A stretch of 64,000 nt of DNA from Acetobacter syzygii (GTDB lineage: Bacteria; Pseudomonadota; Alphaproteobacteria; Acetobacterales; Acetobacteraceae). The translations under genes were made by a program, and so were the position numbers. The stretch spans positions 1-64,000 of the forward strand of contig NZ_BAMZ01000016.1 in the NCBI RefSeq assembly GCF_000964225.1, given 5' to 3'. Positions 54,765 to 64,000 of the stretch are shown here, one piece after another (within the stretch, counting starts at the first letter, position 1; each line of letters begins with the position of its first letter). The notes below the pieces were generated by a model. It was not told the origin of the DNA. It was given only the letters and a program-made list of their open reading frames with translations, and made no database searches.

Positions 54765-57461
54765 ATGCTGAACAAGACTTTTGAGCCTGCACAAACAGAA
54801 AACCGGCTGTACGAATTGTGGGAAAGCAAAAAAGCTTTCTCTGCGCAGCCAGCAAGCGACAAAAAACCTTTTACAATCATGATCCCACCACCCAATGTTA
54901 CCGGCACGCTCCATATGGGCCACGCGTTAACCATGACGTTGCAGGACACTCTGATCCGATGGAAAAGGATGCAGGGGTTTGATACGCTCTGGCAGCCCGG
55001 AACCGACCACGCAGGCATTGCCACACAAATGGTGGTCGAGCGCACACTCGCAGCAGAAGGCAATACCACTCGGCAGGAAATGGGGCGGGATGCCTTTATT
55101 GAACGTGTGTGGCAATGGAAAGAAGAATCCGGTGGAGGAATCACCCGCCAGCTCCGCCGCCTTGGCGCTTCGCTGGATTGGCCACGCGAGCGTTTTACCA
55201 TGGACGAAGGGCTGTCTCGCGCTGTTAAGGAAGTTTTTGTCTCGCTCTACAAAGAGGGCCTGATCTACCGCGACAGACGCCTTGTAAACTGGGACCCAAC
55301 ATTCCGCTCCGCCATTTCCGATCTGGAAGTAGAAAGCAAAGATGTTGCGGGAAATCTCTGGTACATCCGCTATCCGGTTGAGGGCGATAACAGCGCCAGC
55401 ATTACCGTTGCGACCACCAGACCGGAAACCATGCTGGGTGATACAGCGGTTGCTGTTCACCCAGAAGACGAACGCTACAAAAATCTGATTGGCAAATCCG
55501 TCCGCCTGCCATTAACTGGGCGCTTGATCCCCATTGTGGCGGATGAACACTCCGACCCGGAAAAAGGGACGGGAGCAGTTAAAATAACACCAGCGCATGA
55601 CTTTAATGACTTTGAAGTCGGTCGCAGGCACCAGCTCCCCATGCTTAGCATTCTCGATGAACAGGCACGCATTGTGCTTGATGAAATCGAAGCCGAGTTA
55701 AACGCCATAAATGGTCTGGCAGACCCTGCATTTGTGCGCTCACTAGCCGGAGTATCTCGGGAAGAGGCGCGTAAGACCATTGTGGCCAAGCTGGAAGAAA
55801 CCGGCTGGCTGGAAAAAATTGAACCTCACCGTCATCAGGTTCCACATGCAGAACGGGGTGGGGCCGTTATTGAACCACGCCTGACAACCCAGTGGTACTG
55901 CGATGCTGGCAAACTGGCCGGTCCCGCCATTGAGGCCATTACCTCTGGCCGTGCCAGCTTTATACCAAAGCAATGGGAAAACACGTTTTTTGCGTGGATG
56001 CGTGACATTCAGCCTTGGTGCATTTCCCGTCAGTTGTGGTGGGGGCACCGTATTCCCGCGTGGTATGGCCCAGACGGCCATGTTTTTGTTGCGCATGATG
56101 GGGAAGATGCACACAAGCAGGCCGAACTCCATTATGGCAAAACAGAAGCCCTTACCCAGGATGAAGATGTTCTGGATACATGGTTCTCATCTGCCCTATG
56201 GCCGTTCTCTACCCTCGGCTGGCCAGACAAAACGCCCGAACTCGACCGTTATTATCCAACAGACGTTCTGGTAACGGGTTTTGACATCATCTTCTTCTGG
56301 GTCGCCAGAATGATGATGATGGGGCAGCACTTCATGCACGATGTGCCATTCCGTAACATCTTCATCCACGGGCTGGTGCGTGACGAGCACGGACAAAAAA
56401 TGTCCAAAAGTAAAGGCAATGGCATCGATCCGCTGGAGTTGATTGAAGATTACGGCGCCGATGCCATGCGCTTTACCATCTGCGCTCTTACCGGCATTGG
56501 GCGCGACGTAAAGCTGGGTCGCAAACGGGTTGAAGACTACCGTTCATTTATTACAAAGCTCTGGAATGCAGCACGCTTTTGCGAAATGAACGGAGTTAAG
56601 GCTCCTGTTGATTTTGACCCCAAACGGGTTCAATCACCATTAGGTCGCTGGATTATAGCCGAAGCCGCATCTGCCATCACGGAAGCAACCCGTGCACTGG
56701 AAGCTTATCGGTTTGATGAATATGCGCTCACCTGCTACCGTTTTGTCTGGAACCGTTTTTGCGATTGGTTCTTGGAATTTGCCAAACCTGTTTTTAACTC
56801 TCAAAATGATCAGGAAGCGGCCGAAATTCGGAACGTGGCAGGCTATGTGCTTGGTGTTATCCTGCGCTTGCTCCAACCTGTTGTACCCTTTGTAACAGAC
56901 ACGTTGTGGCACTCTTTTGGCTTTGGTGAAGAGGGCAGCCTGATCGCCGCAGACTGGCCAGAACCCATTCTTCCAGCCGGGGCAGAAGAAGCAGAAGCTG
57001 AGTGTGGCCAGATCATCCGCCTGATTACGGAAATCCGTACCGTACGGGCGGAAATGAATGTTCCTCCCTCCCAGACTGCGCCTATCCTGCTAAAAGACGC
57101 TACACCTCTTACACTGGAACGCATCCAGCGCTGGCAGGAAGCCATCAGCCGCATGGCTCGGGTGACGGAAATCAACTCGCTTACAGGTGATATCCCAACA
57201 GGATCTGCTCAAGCTGTAGTAGATGAAGCCACCGTCATTATCCCGCTTGAAGGATTGATTGATCTGGCTGTTGAGCGAGAACGCCTGAAAAAAGAATTGG
57301 CAAAAGCAGAAGACGAAGTCGCCAAGACCGAGAAAAAACTTGGGAATGAAAACTTTGTTAACCGCGCAAAGCCTGATGTTGTGCAGGAAATGCGCGACCG
57401 ACTGGAAAATCAGCAGGGTGAATGCACGCGCCTGAAGGCAGCATTGACCCGCATAGCCTGA
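54765..57461 (+). CDS. valS: valyl-tRNA synthetase
   Basis: The 898-residue class I synthetase charges tRNA-Val. The HIGH motif appears as PPPNVTGTLHMGHAL and the KMSKS motif as GQKMSKSKGNGIDPLELIEDYG. The editing domain shows VATTRPETMLGDTAVAVHP and KITPAHDFNDFEVG, and the C-terminal coiled-coil arm is present (AVERERLKKELAKAEDEVAKTEKKLGNENFVNRA). I start at MLNKTFEPAQTENRLYELWE; the open frame further upstream runs through the terminator-like hairpin and is unlikely to be translated. The msrA gene follows after 66 bases. Confidence 0.96.
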   Translation: MLNKTFEPAQTENRLYELWESKKAFSAQPASDKKPFTIMIPPPNVTGTLHMGHALTMTLQDTLIRWKRMQGFDTLWQPGTDHAGIATQMVVERTLAAEGNTTRQEMGRDAFIERVWQWKEESGGGITRQLRRLGASLDWPRERFTMDEGLSRAVKEVFVSLYKEGLIYRDRRLVNWDPTFRSAISDLEVESKDVAGNLWYIRYPVEGDNSASITVATTRPETMLGDTAVAVHPEDERYKNLIGKSVRLPLTGRLIPIVADEHSDPEKGTGAVKITPAHDFNDFEVGRRHQLPMLSILDEQARIVLDEIEAELNAINGLADPAFVRSLAGVSREEARKTIVAKLEETGWLEKIEPHRHQVPHAERGGAVIEPRLTTQWYCDAGKLAGPAIEAITSGRASFIPKQWENTFFAWMRDIQPWCISRQLWWGHRIPAWYGPDGHVFVAHDGEDAHKQAELHYGKTEALTQDEDVLDTWFSSALWPFSTLGWPDKTPELDRYYPTDVLVTGFDIIFFWVARMMMMGQHFMHDVPFRNIFIHGLVRDEHGQKMSKSKGNGIDPLELIEDYGADAMRFTICALTGIGRDVKLGRKRVEDYRSFITKLWNAARFCEMNGVKAPVDFDPKRVQSPLGRWIIAEAASAITEATRALEAYRFDEYALTCYRFVWNRFCDWFLEFAKPVFNSQNDQEAAEIRNVAGYVLGVILRLLQPVVPFVTDTLWHSFGFGEEGSLIAADWPEPILPAGAEEAEAECGQIIRLITEIRTVRAEMNVPPSQTAPILLKDATPLTLERIQRWQEAISRMARVTEINSLTGDIPTGSAQAVVDEATVIIPLEGLIDLAVERERLKKELAKAEDEVAKTEKKLGNENFVNRAKPDVVQEMRDRLENQQGECTRLKAALTRIA

Positions 57462-57527
57462 TAATTTCTTACTCCCTCATCAGTTCCATGGCTGGTGGGG
57501 GAGGAAAACTGGGAAGGATTGGTGGAT

Positions 57528-58067
57528 ATGACAGAAACAGCGGTATTAGGTGGCGGTTGTTTCTGGTGTTTGGATGCCGTTTATCGCCAGATGCGCGGCA
57601 TTATTTCCGTCACTACTGGCTACGCAGGGGGTAAGGTCGATCACCCGACTTACCAGCAGGTCTGCTCAGGACAGACCGGTCACGCAGAGGTGGTCCAACT
57701 TACATGGAATTCTGAAATTCTGGACTACCGGGAAATTCTGGAAAGTTTTTTTGTTCTGCATGATCCAACCACACTGAACAGGCAGGGGCATGATATTGGC
57801 ACCCAATATCGTTCTGTCATTTTTTATACATCAGCCCAGCAACACACCGTTGCTAAAGAGGTATTACAAGCAGTAACAGATCATAATCTGTGGGAGGCCA
57901 AGCCTGTTACACAATTATGTCCACTCACGACTTTCTGGCCAGCTGAACCTGAGCATAACAATTATTATGCACAACATCCCAGTGCTGGATATTGCCAGGT
58001 TGTGATTGCCCCCAAGCTTGCCAAAGCCCGACAGACTCTCAGCCACCTTTTACTGCCTGCTGGCTGA
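57528..58067 (+). CDS. msrA: peptide methionine sulfoxide reductase A
   Basis: The 179-residue enzyme reduces methionine-S-sulfoxide. The active-site motif is VLGGGCFWCLDAVY, with the catalytic Cys in GCFW; TGYAGGKVDHPTYQQVCSG, HDPTTLNRQGHDIGTQYRSVIF and a C-terminal recycling-type Cys in AGYCQVV follow. The ATG at 57528 fits the family start; the frame is open 11 codons earlier. The stop codon directly abuts the stop of the convergent ABC ATPase gene, with no spacer. Confidence 0.94.
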   Translation: MTETAVLGGGCFWCLDAVYRQMRGIISVTTGYAGGKVDHPTYQQVCSGQTGHAEVVQLTWNSEILDYREILESFFVLHDPTTLNRQGHDIGTQYRSVIFYTSAQQHTVAKEVLQAVTDHNLWEAKPVTQLCPLTTFWPAEPEHNNYYAQHPSAGYCQVVIAPKLAKARQTLSHLLLPAG

Positions 58068-59423
58068 TTATTCGCGACTATCATCAGGCAGAAAAAAGCG
58101 GTCGCTTTCTTCATCATAATCAAACAGTTCGGCAAAGCGGGTCCAGCCAATAATAGTCTGGAGCGTCTGCCGCGCATAATCGGGGGACATGCTCGCCTCC
58201 AGCTCATCCCGGAAGCGCTCAGCTTTAACACTATGCGTTGGGCGTTCATCCAGTAGCGCACAAATCATTTTCACCAATGGTACATGATGCCGCAGAGCAT
58301 GACCCATGATCGCCTTGCGTTCTTCCAGATCGCTCAAAACAAAATGAACGCCCTCATTGGTCAGAAGGATATCCCCATCCTCCAGCTCCGCCAGAGCAAG
58401 CAACTCCAAAGATTCCCCGAGCGGGAACAGATCATCAAGCTCAAGTTGTAGTTTTTCCGCCAACATAGGCAAATCAGCCCTTCCATTAAGGGGAGGGGCA
58501 GCCAAAGCCTCCAACATGCCAATCATCATAGTAATCGAGACTGGTACGAGCGCCCTGAATGCTGGTGCCATGGATGTCGCAGCCGTGGAACGGTGCATCA
58601 GATCCGCTTCGGAAATAATCGGAGCCCGTTGCGTCATCAAAGCATAAATATGATCGACCAGTTGCCGAAAAGCCGCATCCTCGCGGTTACGCGGATGAGG
58701 GAAGGGGACTGGCAGAACGTGAGCAATGCGACCCGGATTAGATGATGAAATAACAATCCGATCACACATCAACACCGCTTCTTCAATGTTGTGCGTTACA
58801 ATTAATATGCTCTGTACGGACAGCTTGTTGTCTGACCATAATTCGATCAAATCAGTCCGCAGATTTTCGGCTGTCAGCACATCCAGAGCTGAGAACGGTT
58901 CATCCATCAGCAGAAGTGCCGGGTTAACAACCAAGGCCCGAGCAAGTCCAACACGTTGCTGCATTCCGCCAGAGAGTTCCTTGGGCCAGGCATTCTCATA
59001 CCCACCCAAGCCAATCAGATCTATGGCGTTTTCCACCAAGGCATCACGTTCATTCGCTGGCGTTCCTTTTGCATCCAGTCCAAGAGCGACATTTTCTTCA
59101 ATTGTCATCCATGGAAACAACGCAAAGGATTGAAACACAACAGCTACATCTTGCGTTGGGCCTTTAAGTGGTTCTCCTTTCCACAGAACTTCACCAGATG
59201 TCGGCGGCAGCAACCCGGCAATAATGCGCAGCAAGGTTGATTTGCCGGACCCAGACCGGCCCAAAAGACCAACAATTTCCCCCGCATGAATAGTCAGATT
59301 GACGTCATCCAGCACCTGTACATCTGCGGTACTGTCTTTGTGGTAGAATTGCCGGACATGCCGCAACTCCGCCAGAACAGTCTGATGCGACGCAGCGCGT
59401 CCGGATTGGGAGGGAAACACCAT
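58068..59423 (-). CDS. ABC transporter ATPase with an extra C-terminal AAA-associated domain
   Basis: Residues 1-260 form an ABC ATPase of the nitrate/sulfonate/taurine type: Walker A GLLGRSGSGKSTLLR, Q-loop VVFQSFALFPWMTIEENV, signature KELSGGMQQRVGLARAL, Walker B LLLMDEPFSALD, and His in ILIVTHNIEEAV. The remaining 190 residues (from about MHRSTAATS) form an additional helical domain with MLAEKLQLELDDLFPLGESLELLALAELEDGDILLT and a later EERKAIMGHALRHHVPLVKMICALL part. This resembles the AAA-associated C-terminal domain known in a subset of these ATPases. The permease gene ends 15 bases upstream. No binding protein is present. Confidence 0.88.
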   Translation of the reverse strand: MVFPSQSGRAASHQTVLAELRHVRQFYHKDSTADVQVLDDVNLTIHAGEIVGLLGRSGSGKSTLLRIIAGLLPPTSGEVLWKGEPLKGPTQDVAVVFQSFALFPWMTIEENVALGLDAKGTPANERDALVENAIDLIGLGGYENAWPKELSGGMQQRVGLARALVVNPALLLMDEPFSALDVLTAENLRTDLIELWSDNKLSVQSILIVTHNIEEAVLMCDRIVISSSNPGRIAHVLPVPFPHPRNREDAAFRQLVDHIYALMTQRAPIISEADLMHRSTAATSMAPAFRALVPVSITMMIGMLEALAAPPLNGRADLPMLAEKLQLELDDLFPLGESLELLALAELEDGDILLTNEGVHFVLSDLEERKAIMGHALRHHVPLVKMICALLDERPTHSVKAERFRDELEASMSPDYARQTLQTIIGWTRFAELFDYDEESDRFFLPDDSRE

Positions 59424-59438
59424 TACAGGTCAGTCCGT

Positions 59439-61184
59439 TCAATTCAGTTTCAGGCGGCGGGCAACATAATCAGATAAAGGACGCCACAAAAATACATTCA
59501 GCAGCATCATAAACAGGCACATAACGATTGCACCTAATGCAACAGCACTGACATTCCCTTGGGTCGCTGCATTCGCCATAAAGCTTCCAATGCCATTGAC
59601 GCTTATAATCTGCGGCCCCCATTGCAACCATTCTGCTGCAATGGCAGCATTCCACGCGTTACTGGTCGCGGCAACCAGCCCTGCCAAATAATAGGGCAAA
59701 ATACCCGGCAACAGAACCTTGCGCCACCAAAGCCCTCTTTTAACATTCAGGTTGCGTGCTGCCTCCAGCAGATCAGAAGGATAAGCCGCAGCCCCGGCTA
59801 ACACTCCCAGTGCAATATACCATTGAGCCCCCAGCACAATGAGAGGAGATTGCCAGATAGGCGGCATGGAAGAACATGCAACAAACGCCATGGCCCAGAA
59901 GGGAAAAAGCAAATTAGCCGGGAACACCGCACAATATTGGATAAATCTTTCAACACGTCCCGTGTAGGAAGAGCGTAATCCCAGCCATACCCCAAGTGGT
60001 ATCCAAACCAGAGAAACCAGCCCTACCATAAGCAGAATACGCAAGCCTGTTATTCCGCAAGAAAAAATAGCTGTGGAAATCATGGGCAAATCATGGAGTG
60101 CATAAAACCGTGGCCAAAGCAGCACACCAATCAATCCAAACAGCGCAATAGCCATAAAGCCCCTTATACGGGCATGCTTTGCGTCGACACCCTCATCCTC
60201 ATTAAACTGAACATAACGTGCGCCCAGCGGCAGTCGGCTAAATTTACGTCCAATTCCTACGCAAAAAAGAATGCACAGACGAAAGACACGTGTACGGCGT
60301 AAAAGCTTGAGGAACCAAGGCTCCACAAGAGGTGCTTCGCCAGATTTTCCGGGTTGGAAGCGCACAGCCCATACAGATAGGGGACGAAACAAGAACTGAT
60401 CAAAAAGAACAATAACGCCCAGCATGACCAGAAGTGCAACAAGCAATGCCGCCACATTTCTATCGCTCACGGCTTGTCGAACATATGACCCAAGACCAGC
60501 AAAAAGCCAGTTATGACCGTCAAGCACCACACTTTCTGCATACAAGGCGGCAAACCAGCTCCCCCCCATGGATAGCATGGTTTTCCGCACCAATGCTGGA
60601 ATGGCAAACGGAACCTCCAATTGCCAGAACCGCTGCCAAGATGTGAGACCAAAGCAACAGGCAACGTCTTCCAGTTCTGCTGGCACGCCATAAAAACGCT
60701 GGCACATCACCTGCACCATCCCCCAGAACTGGCTACACCAAATGGTCAGGACAACAACAAACTCCGCGCCAACAGCCTGTGCGGGCATTTGATAATGCAG
60801 GAAAGGAATAACCAAAAAAGGAACAGCCAAAACCGGAAATGACTGCCCGACATCCATGAAGGGAAGGAGGCATCTGGCAGCCCAGCGGCTTCTGAAAATG
60901 AAACCTACGCACAACAAGGCGGACAAAAGGGACAACATAAGGCCAGCCAGCATGCGCCCTATGGTCTGCACCACATAATTGGGCAGATAAACCAGTTCCA
61001 ACGGCAGCGCTGGAGCAAAACCCGTACCGCTGGCACCCAATGCAGGCAACCAGCTCACAGCAAATAGAATAGCAGAAAAAACTATAAACCCAGCCAACCA
61101 TATTCCTTTACGGTTCCGGCATGGCGCAGGAAGCGAGGAACACAACTCCGGAGAAAAAGAAAATTCCTGCTTTCGGTCGTTCAT
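59439..61184 (-). CDS. ABC transporter permease, two permease domains in one chain
   Basis: The 581-residue membrane protein contains two binding-protein-dependent permease domains in tandem. Each has an EAA-type loop that contacts the ATPase: [30 protein letters not shown] in the first half and [31 protein letters not shown] in the second. It would form the whole membrane channel with two copies of the downstream ATPase. The substrate is unknown because no periplasmic binding protein is encoded nearby. Its start overlaps the dut stop by four bases, so it is translationally coupled to dut. Confidence 0.88.
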   Translation of the reverse strand: MNDRKQEFSFSPELCSSLPAPCRNRKGIWLAGFIVFSAILFAVSWLPALGASGTGFAPALPLELVYLPNYVVQTIGRMLAGLMLSLLSALLCVGFIFRSRWAARCLLPFMDVGQSFPVLAVPFLVIPFLHYQMPAQAVGAEFVVVLTIWCSQFWGMVQVMCQRFYGVPAELEDVACCFGLTSWQRFWQLEVPFAIPALVRKTMLSMGGSWFAALYAESVVLDGHNWLFAGLGSYVRQAVSDRNVAALLVALLVMLGVIVLFDQFLFRPLSVWAVRFQPGKSGEAPLVEPWFLKLLRRTRVFRLCILFCVGIGRKFSRLPLGARYVQFNEDEGVDAKHARIRGFMAIALFGLIGVLLWPRFYALHDLPMISTAIFSCGITGLRILLMVGLVSLVWIPLGVWLGLRSSYTGRVERFIQYCAVFPANLLFPFWAMAFVACSSMPPIWQSPLIVLGAQWYIALGVLAGAAAYPSDLLEAARNLNVKRGLWWRKVLLPGILPYYLAGLVAATSNAWNAAIAAEWLQWGPQIISVNGIGSFMANAATQGNVSAVALGAIVMCLFMMLLNVFLWRPLSDYVARRLKLN

Positions 61185-61660
61185 GATGCTCCTGTTCCTG
61201 TACTGCCAAACCCTCCCGCACCACGCTCGGTTTTATCCAGATCATCACACTCAAGCCATGTCGCGCGGACAACTGGGGCAATCACAGCCTGTGCAATACG
61301 CATACCACGTTCGATAACAAAAGGTTCCTGACCTGCATTCATAACAATCACGCAAACTTCGCCACGATAATCTTCATCGATGGTACCCGGCGCATTTGGC
61401 AACACAATGCCATGCTTGAGTGCCAGCCCGGATCTGGGACGCACCTGCAATTCATAACCTTCGGGTAAAGCAATACTTAACCCTGTGGGCACAAGTGCTC
61501 TTTGTCCCGGTGCCAGGCTTACTGGAGCATCAACTGCTGCCAAAAGGTCCATTCCTGCGGCACCAGAGGTTGCATAGGCGGGAAGAGGCAGGTCCATTCC
61601 ATGAGACAGCCGCCGAACCCTGATTGCTACGGTTCCAGTCTGTTGTTCAAAGGCGGACAT
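61181..61660 (-). CDS. dut: deoxyuridine triphosphatase
   Basis: The 159-residue trimeric dUTPase keeps uracil out of DNA by hydrolysing dUTP to dUMP. The five motifs are visible: [47 protein letters not shown] and the C-terminal [10 protein letters not shown]. It lies 33 bases behind coaBC, the usual dfp-dut arrangement in many bacteria. Its last bases overlap the start of the ABC permease. Confidence 0.96.
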   Translation of the reverse strand: MSAFEQQTGTVAIRVRRLSHGMDLPLPAYATSGAAGMDLLAAVDAPVSLAPGQRALVPTGLSIALPEGYELQVRPRSGLALKHGIVLPNAPGTIDEDYRGEVCVIVMNAGQEPFVIERGMRIAQAVIAPVVRATWLECDDLDKTERGAGGFGSTGTGAS

Positions 61661-61693
61661 GCACTACTCCTTAAGAATTAATAAATTTACGTA

Positions 61694-62926
61694 TCACCGT
61701 TCTTCAGAAATCCAGACCGTTATACGTTCTACGATCTGTTTTGCCACGTCCGCTTTGCTCATTCTGGGCCACTGCTCAACATTGTCTGAGGTAATCAGCA
61801 CGACCTGATTGTCCTGCCCCCCCATAACCCCTGTGTGAGGGCTGACATCGTTAGCCACAATCCAGTCACATCCCTTGCGCTCACGCTTGGCTTTGGCGTG
61901 ATCAATTACATTTTCAGTTTCCGCAGCAAAGCCTATAACCAACTTGGGACGACCCGCGCTTTTGGTTGAAAGCTCGGCCAGAATGTCCGGATTAGGTACC
62001 AAGGTCAGAGGGGGCGCTACATCAGCTTCGCCTGTTTTTTTTATTTTTTGCCCAGCTTCATGTGCTGGTCGCCAGTCTGCCACAGCAGCCGTACAGACTG
62101 CCACGTCAAACTGTCCACTCTCCATAACAAGAGCGTACATCTCACGAGCAGTCTCACAGACCAGATACTTTACCCCCGCTGGTGGAGAAAGAGAGACTGG
62201 ACCACTCACAAGCAATACATTCGCACCGGCATCAGCCAGAGCCGAAGCAATGGCAAACCCCTGCTGTCCGGACGATCTATTGGCAAGGTAACGCACAGGG
62301 TCCAGCGGTTCATGCGTTGGACCTGCAGTCACCAACACCCGGCACCCCGCCAAAGAACCTACCTCTGCTTGTTTTCGACGAAAAAACGCCAAGACAGCAT
62401 CTTTAATATCAGATGGTTCCGGCATACGGCCGGGGCCAAACTCTCCACACGCCATGGGACCACTCACAGGCGGTAGAATATCCACGCCACGGGCAGCCAG
62501 AACAGTAACGCTGTTCTGCGTGGCAGGGTGCTCCCACATCCGTACATTCATAGCCGGGACAGCCATAACTGGCGCGCTGGTCGCCAATAGCAAGGCTCCG
62601 GCCAGATCATCTGCCATACCGTTCGCCATACGCGCCAGAAGATTGGCAGATGCAGGACAAACCAGCACAATATCCGCCCAGCGAGAGAGAGCGATATGCC
62701 CCATTTCCTGCTCAGCGGTGAGAGAAAACAGGTCCGTATGCACTGGTTGCCCACTCAGTGCCTGCAGCGTTAACGGGGTTACAAACTGGCGACCACCCTC
62801 GGTGAGAACGCAGCGAACCTGAACACCTTCTGCAAGCAGAAGTCGAACGAGTTCCGGTGCTTTGAAGGCCGCAATACTACCGCCAACAATCAGCAGAACC
62901 GAGCGGGAGGGAGAGGCTGCAGACAT
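61694..62926 (-). CDS. coaBC: bifunctional phosphopantothenoylcysteine decarboxylase/phosphopantothenate-cysteine ligase
   Basis: The 410-residue protein performs two steps of coenzyme A synthesis. The flavin-dependent CoaC half shows LIVGGSIAAFKAPELVRLL, CPASANLLARMANGMADDL, PAMNVRMWEHPATQ and the active-site Cys in GPMACGEFGPGRM. The CoaB half starts near residue 195 with VLVTAGPTHEPLDPVRYLANRSSGQQG and keeps LVIGFAAETEN and WIVANDVSPHTGVMGG. It is six bases behind ubiE and 33 before dut, so the genes are almost certainly one operon. Confidence 0.96.
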   Translation of the reverse strand: MSAASPSRSVLLIVGGSIAAFKAPELVRLLLAEGVQVRCVLTEGGRQFVTPLTLQALSGQPVHTDLFSLTAEQEMGHIALSRWADIVLVCPASANLLARMANGMADDLAGALLLATSAPVMAVPAMNVRMWEHPATQNSVTVLAARGVDILPPVSGPMACGEFGPGRMPEPSDIKDAVLAFFRRKQAEVGSLAGCRVLVTAGPTHEPLDPVRYLANRSSGQQGFAIASALADAGANVLLVSGPVSLSPPAGVKYLVCETAREMYALVMESGQFDVAVCTAAVADWRPAHEAGQKIKKTGEADVAPPLTLVPNPDILAELSTKSAGRPKLVIGFAAETENVIDHAKAKRERKGCDWIVANDVSPHTGVMGGQDNQVVLITSDNVEQWPRMSKADVAKQIVERITVWISEER

Positions 62927-62932
62927 ACCAGA

Positions 62933-63715
62933 TCAGATGCGCCAACCAGAGTGAATCGCGGCAATCCCGCCAGAAAGGGATTGATAGCGCACATGAGACA
63001 AACCTGCCTCCCGGAACATATCCGCCAGAGTTTCCTGATCGGGGAACATACGAATGCTCTCGGCCAGATACTGGTAGCTATCCCGGTCCTTGGCAACCAG
63101 ACCACCCATAGCAGGCAGAACCTTGAAGGACCACGCATCATAGATCGGCGCCAGTGCAGCAACCTGCACACGAGAGAATTCAAGGCACAAAAAGCGGCCA
63201 CCTGGCTTGAGGACACGCCGCGCTTCGCGAATTACCGCCAGCTTGTCCGTGCAATTGCGCAATCCAAAAGCAATGGATACCCGATCCACGGACATATCAC
63301 GCACAGGAATAGCCTCAGCATCCACTACGCAAAAAGACAGGTCAGACACCAGTCCGCGATTCAGTGCACGGTCTCGCCCGACCGAGAGCATACTGCGATT
63401 AATATCGGTCATAACAACGGGACCACCACCCGCCTTGAGCCAGCCGAAGGAAATATCCCCCGTGCCTCCAGCCAGATCCAGCAAGGTTAGTCCGGGCTGG
63501 GGACCAAGCTCCGTTACGAATATGCGTTTCCATATTCGATGGATTCCGAGCGACATGATATCATTCATCACGTCGTACTGTCCGGCCACGCTGTCGAACA
63601 CGCCGCGGACGAGGTTTTTCTTTTCTTCCTTCCTGACGGAGCGGAAGCCAAAATCCGTTTCTTCCACTGGTACGTCAGAAGGAGCGGGGGAGGGCGCAAA
63701 AGAGTTGTCGGTCAT
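62933..63715 (-). CDS. ubiE: ubiquinone biosynthesis C-methyltransferase
   Basis: The 260-residue SAM-dependent enzyme methylates the ring of demethoxyubiquinol precursors; ubiquinone is the main quinone of acetic acid bacteria and feeds on formate dehydrogenase and other membrane dehydrogenases. Family motifs are [55 protein letters not shown] (SAM site), [34 protein letters not shown] and the C-terminal [11 protein letters not shown]. It is first in the minus-strand operon and divergent from mutM with 29 bases between the starts. Confidence 0.95.
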   Translation of the reverse strand: MTDNSFAPSPAPSDVPVEETDFGFRSVRKEEKKNLVRGVFDSVAGQYDVMNDIMSLGIHRIWKRIFVTELGPQPGLTLLDLAGGTGDISFGWLKAGGGPVVMTDINRSMLSVGRDRALNRGLVSDLSFCVVDAEAIPVRDMSVDRVSIAFGLRNCTDKLAVIREARRVLKPGGRFLCLEFSRVQVAALAPIYDAWSFKVLPAMGGLVAKDRDSYQYLAESIRMFPDQETLADMFREAGLSHVRYQSLSGGIAAIHSGWRI

Positions 63716-63744
63716 GGGTTTCCTCTATACCCTGCTTTATAGCC

Positions 63745-64000
63745 ATGCCGGAACTCCCCGAAGTAGAAACCGTGATGCGCGGTATGCAGATCGCCCTGCA
63801 GGATCGCACAATTATGCAAACCATCATCCGTCGCCATGACCTGAGATGGCGGATTCCTGCCGATTTTTCGAAGCAGGTTACGGGTGCCACAATCCAGAGT
63901 TTTTATCGGCGCGGAAAATATATTCTTATTCGCCTGTCCTGCGGACAATCGATTGTCCTGCATTTAGGCATGTCCGGACGTATCCTGCTCGATTCTCCAA
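63745..64000 (+). CDS. mutM: formamidopyrimidine-DNA glycosylase, N-terminal part
   Basis: The gene is cut by the window end; 85 codons are visible. The N-terminus [14 protein letters not shown] is the MutM/Fpg signature, with the catalytic Pro2 and Glu3 that act after removal of Met1. [10 protein letters not shown] and VLHLGMSGR further in include the conserved lysine and loop residues. The enzyme removes 8-oxoguanine from DNA. It is divergent from ubiE, as in many alphaproteobacteria. Confidence 0.95.
   Translation, partial: MPELPEVETVMRGMQIALQDRTIMQTIIRRHDLRWRIPADFSKQVTGATIQSFYRRGKYILIRLSCGQSIVLHLGMSGRILLDSP

Noticed and set aside
54147-55201. Long minus-strand frames over popZ and the start of valS
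   Set aside because: Both are antisense to well-supported genes, have unnatural composition (Ser, Arg and Cys rich) and lack homology.

Overview
This 64 kb window looks like chromosome of an acetic acid bacterium (Acetobacteraceae, most like Acetobacter). The clues are the alphaproteobacterial housekeeping neighbourhoods (Pcm-like / TolC / PopZ / valS; ubiE-coaBC-dut next to mutM; ppx-rlmE-xseB-ispA-dxs), a heme-PAS c-di-GMP phosphodiesterase of the Acetobacter PDEA1 type, and an aspartate-alanine acid-tolerance module. I saw no insertion sequence, prophage or CRISPR array. The genus is an inference from gene content, not from a marker gene.

Layout. 1-3572 (minus): dxs (cut off), ispA, xseB, a TusA-like gene, rlmE and ppx, tightly packed. 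3766: tRNA-Gln. 4507-8305 (plus): two heme-based sensors side by side, a PAS-GGDEF-EAL protein and a globin-coupled chemotaxis transducer. 8391-14200: an outer-membrane barrel protein, then aspT-aspD and a periplasmic asparaginase. Together these could turn asparagine into ammonia, CO2 and alanine while consuming protons. 14446-23416: a complete formate dehydrogenase locus, with structural genes fdhABC, maturation genes fdhE and fdhD, and molybdenum-cofactor genes moeA, mobB and mobA. A possible FNR-type box lies upstream. 23403-28586 (minus): a secreted yellow/MRJP-like protein, a secreted amidohydrolase, an MFS transporter and a Kef-type antiporter.

28714-30008: flavohemoglobin hmp, with a good sigma70 promoter framed by two NsrR-like sites. 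30286-35388: a small membrane protein, a LysR regulator divergent from pirin and an FMN reductase, then a three-gene overlapping membrane operon built around a PepSY reductase-like protein, probably for iron. 35453-36893: frmRA for formaldehyde detoxification with its operator; FrmA and the formate dehydrogenase could act in one C1 oxidation route. 37083-44779: an L,D-transpeptidase, a short phosphotransacylase with acetate kinase, and the acetoin dehydrogenase operon acoABC with a divergent AcoR-like regulator that lacks the AAA+ domain.

44844-51017: mntH with a structured leader, a peptide deformylase-like gene that has lost catalytic residues, and a Fur-box-controlled siderophore receptor / Sel1 / PKHD-hydroxylase operon. 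51479-64000: tRNA-Cys, pcm-like, tolC, popZ, valS, msrA, then on the minus strand ubiE-coaBC-dut followed by an unusual ABC system (two permease domains fused in one chain, an ATPase with an extra C-terminal domain, no binding protein). The window ends inside mutM.

No single element is clearly a new system. The best candidates for follow-up are the degenerate deformylase, the paired heme sensors, the AAA-less AcoR, the ABC transporter without a binding protein and the MFS-amidohydrolase-MRJP operon. All functions are assigned from motifs read by eye, without database searches.
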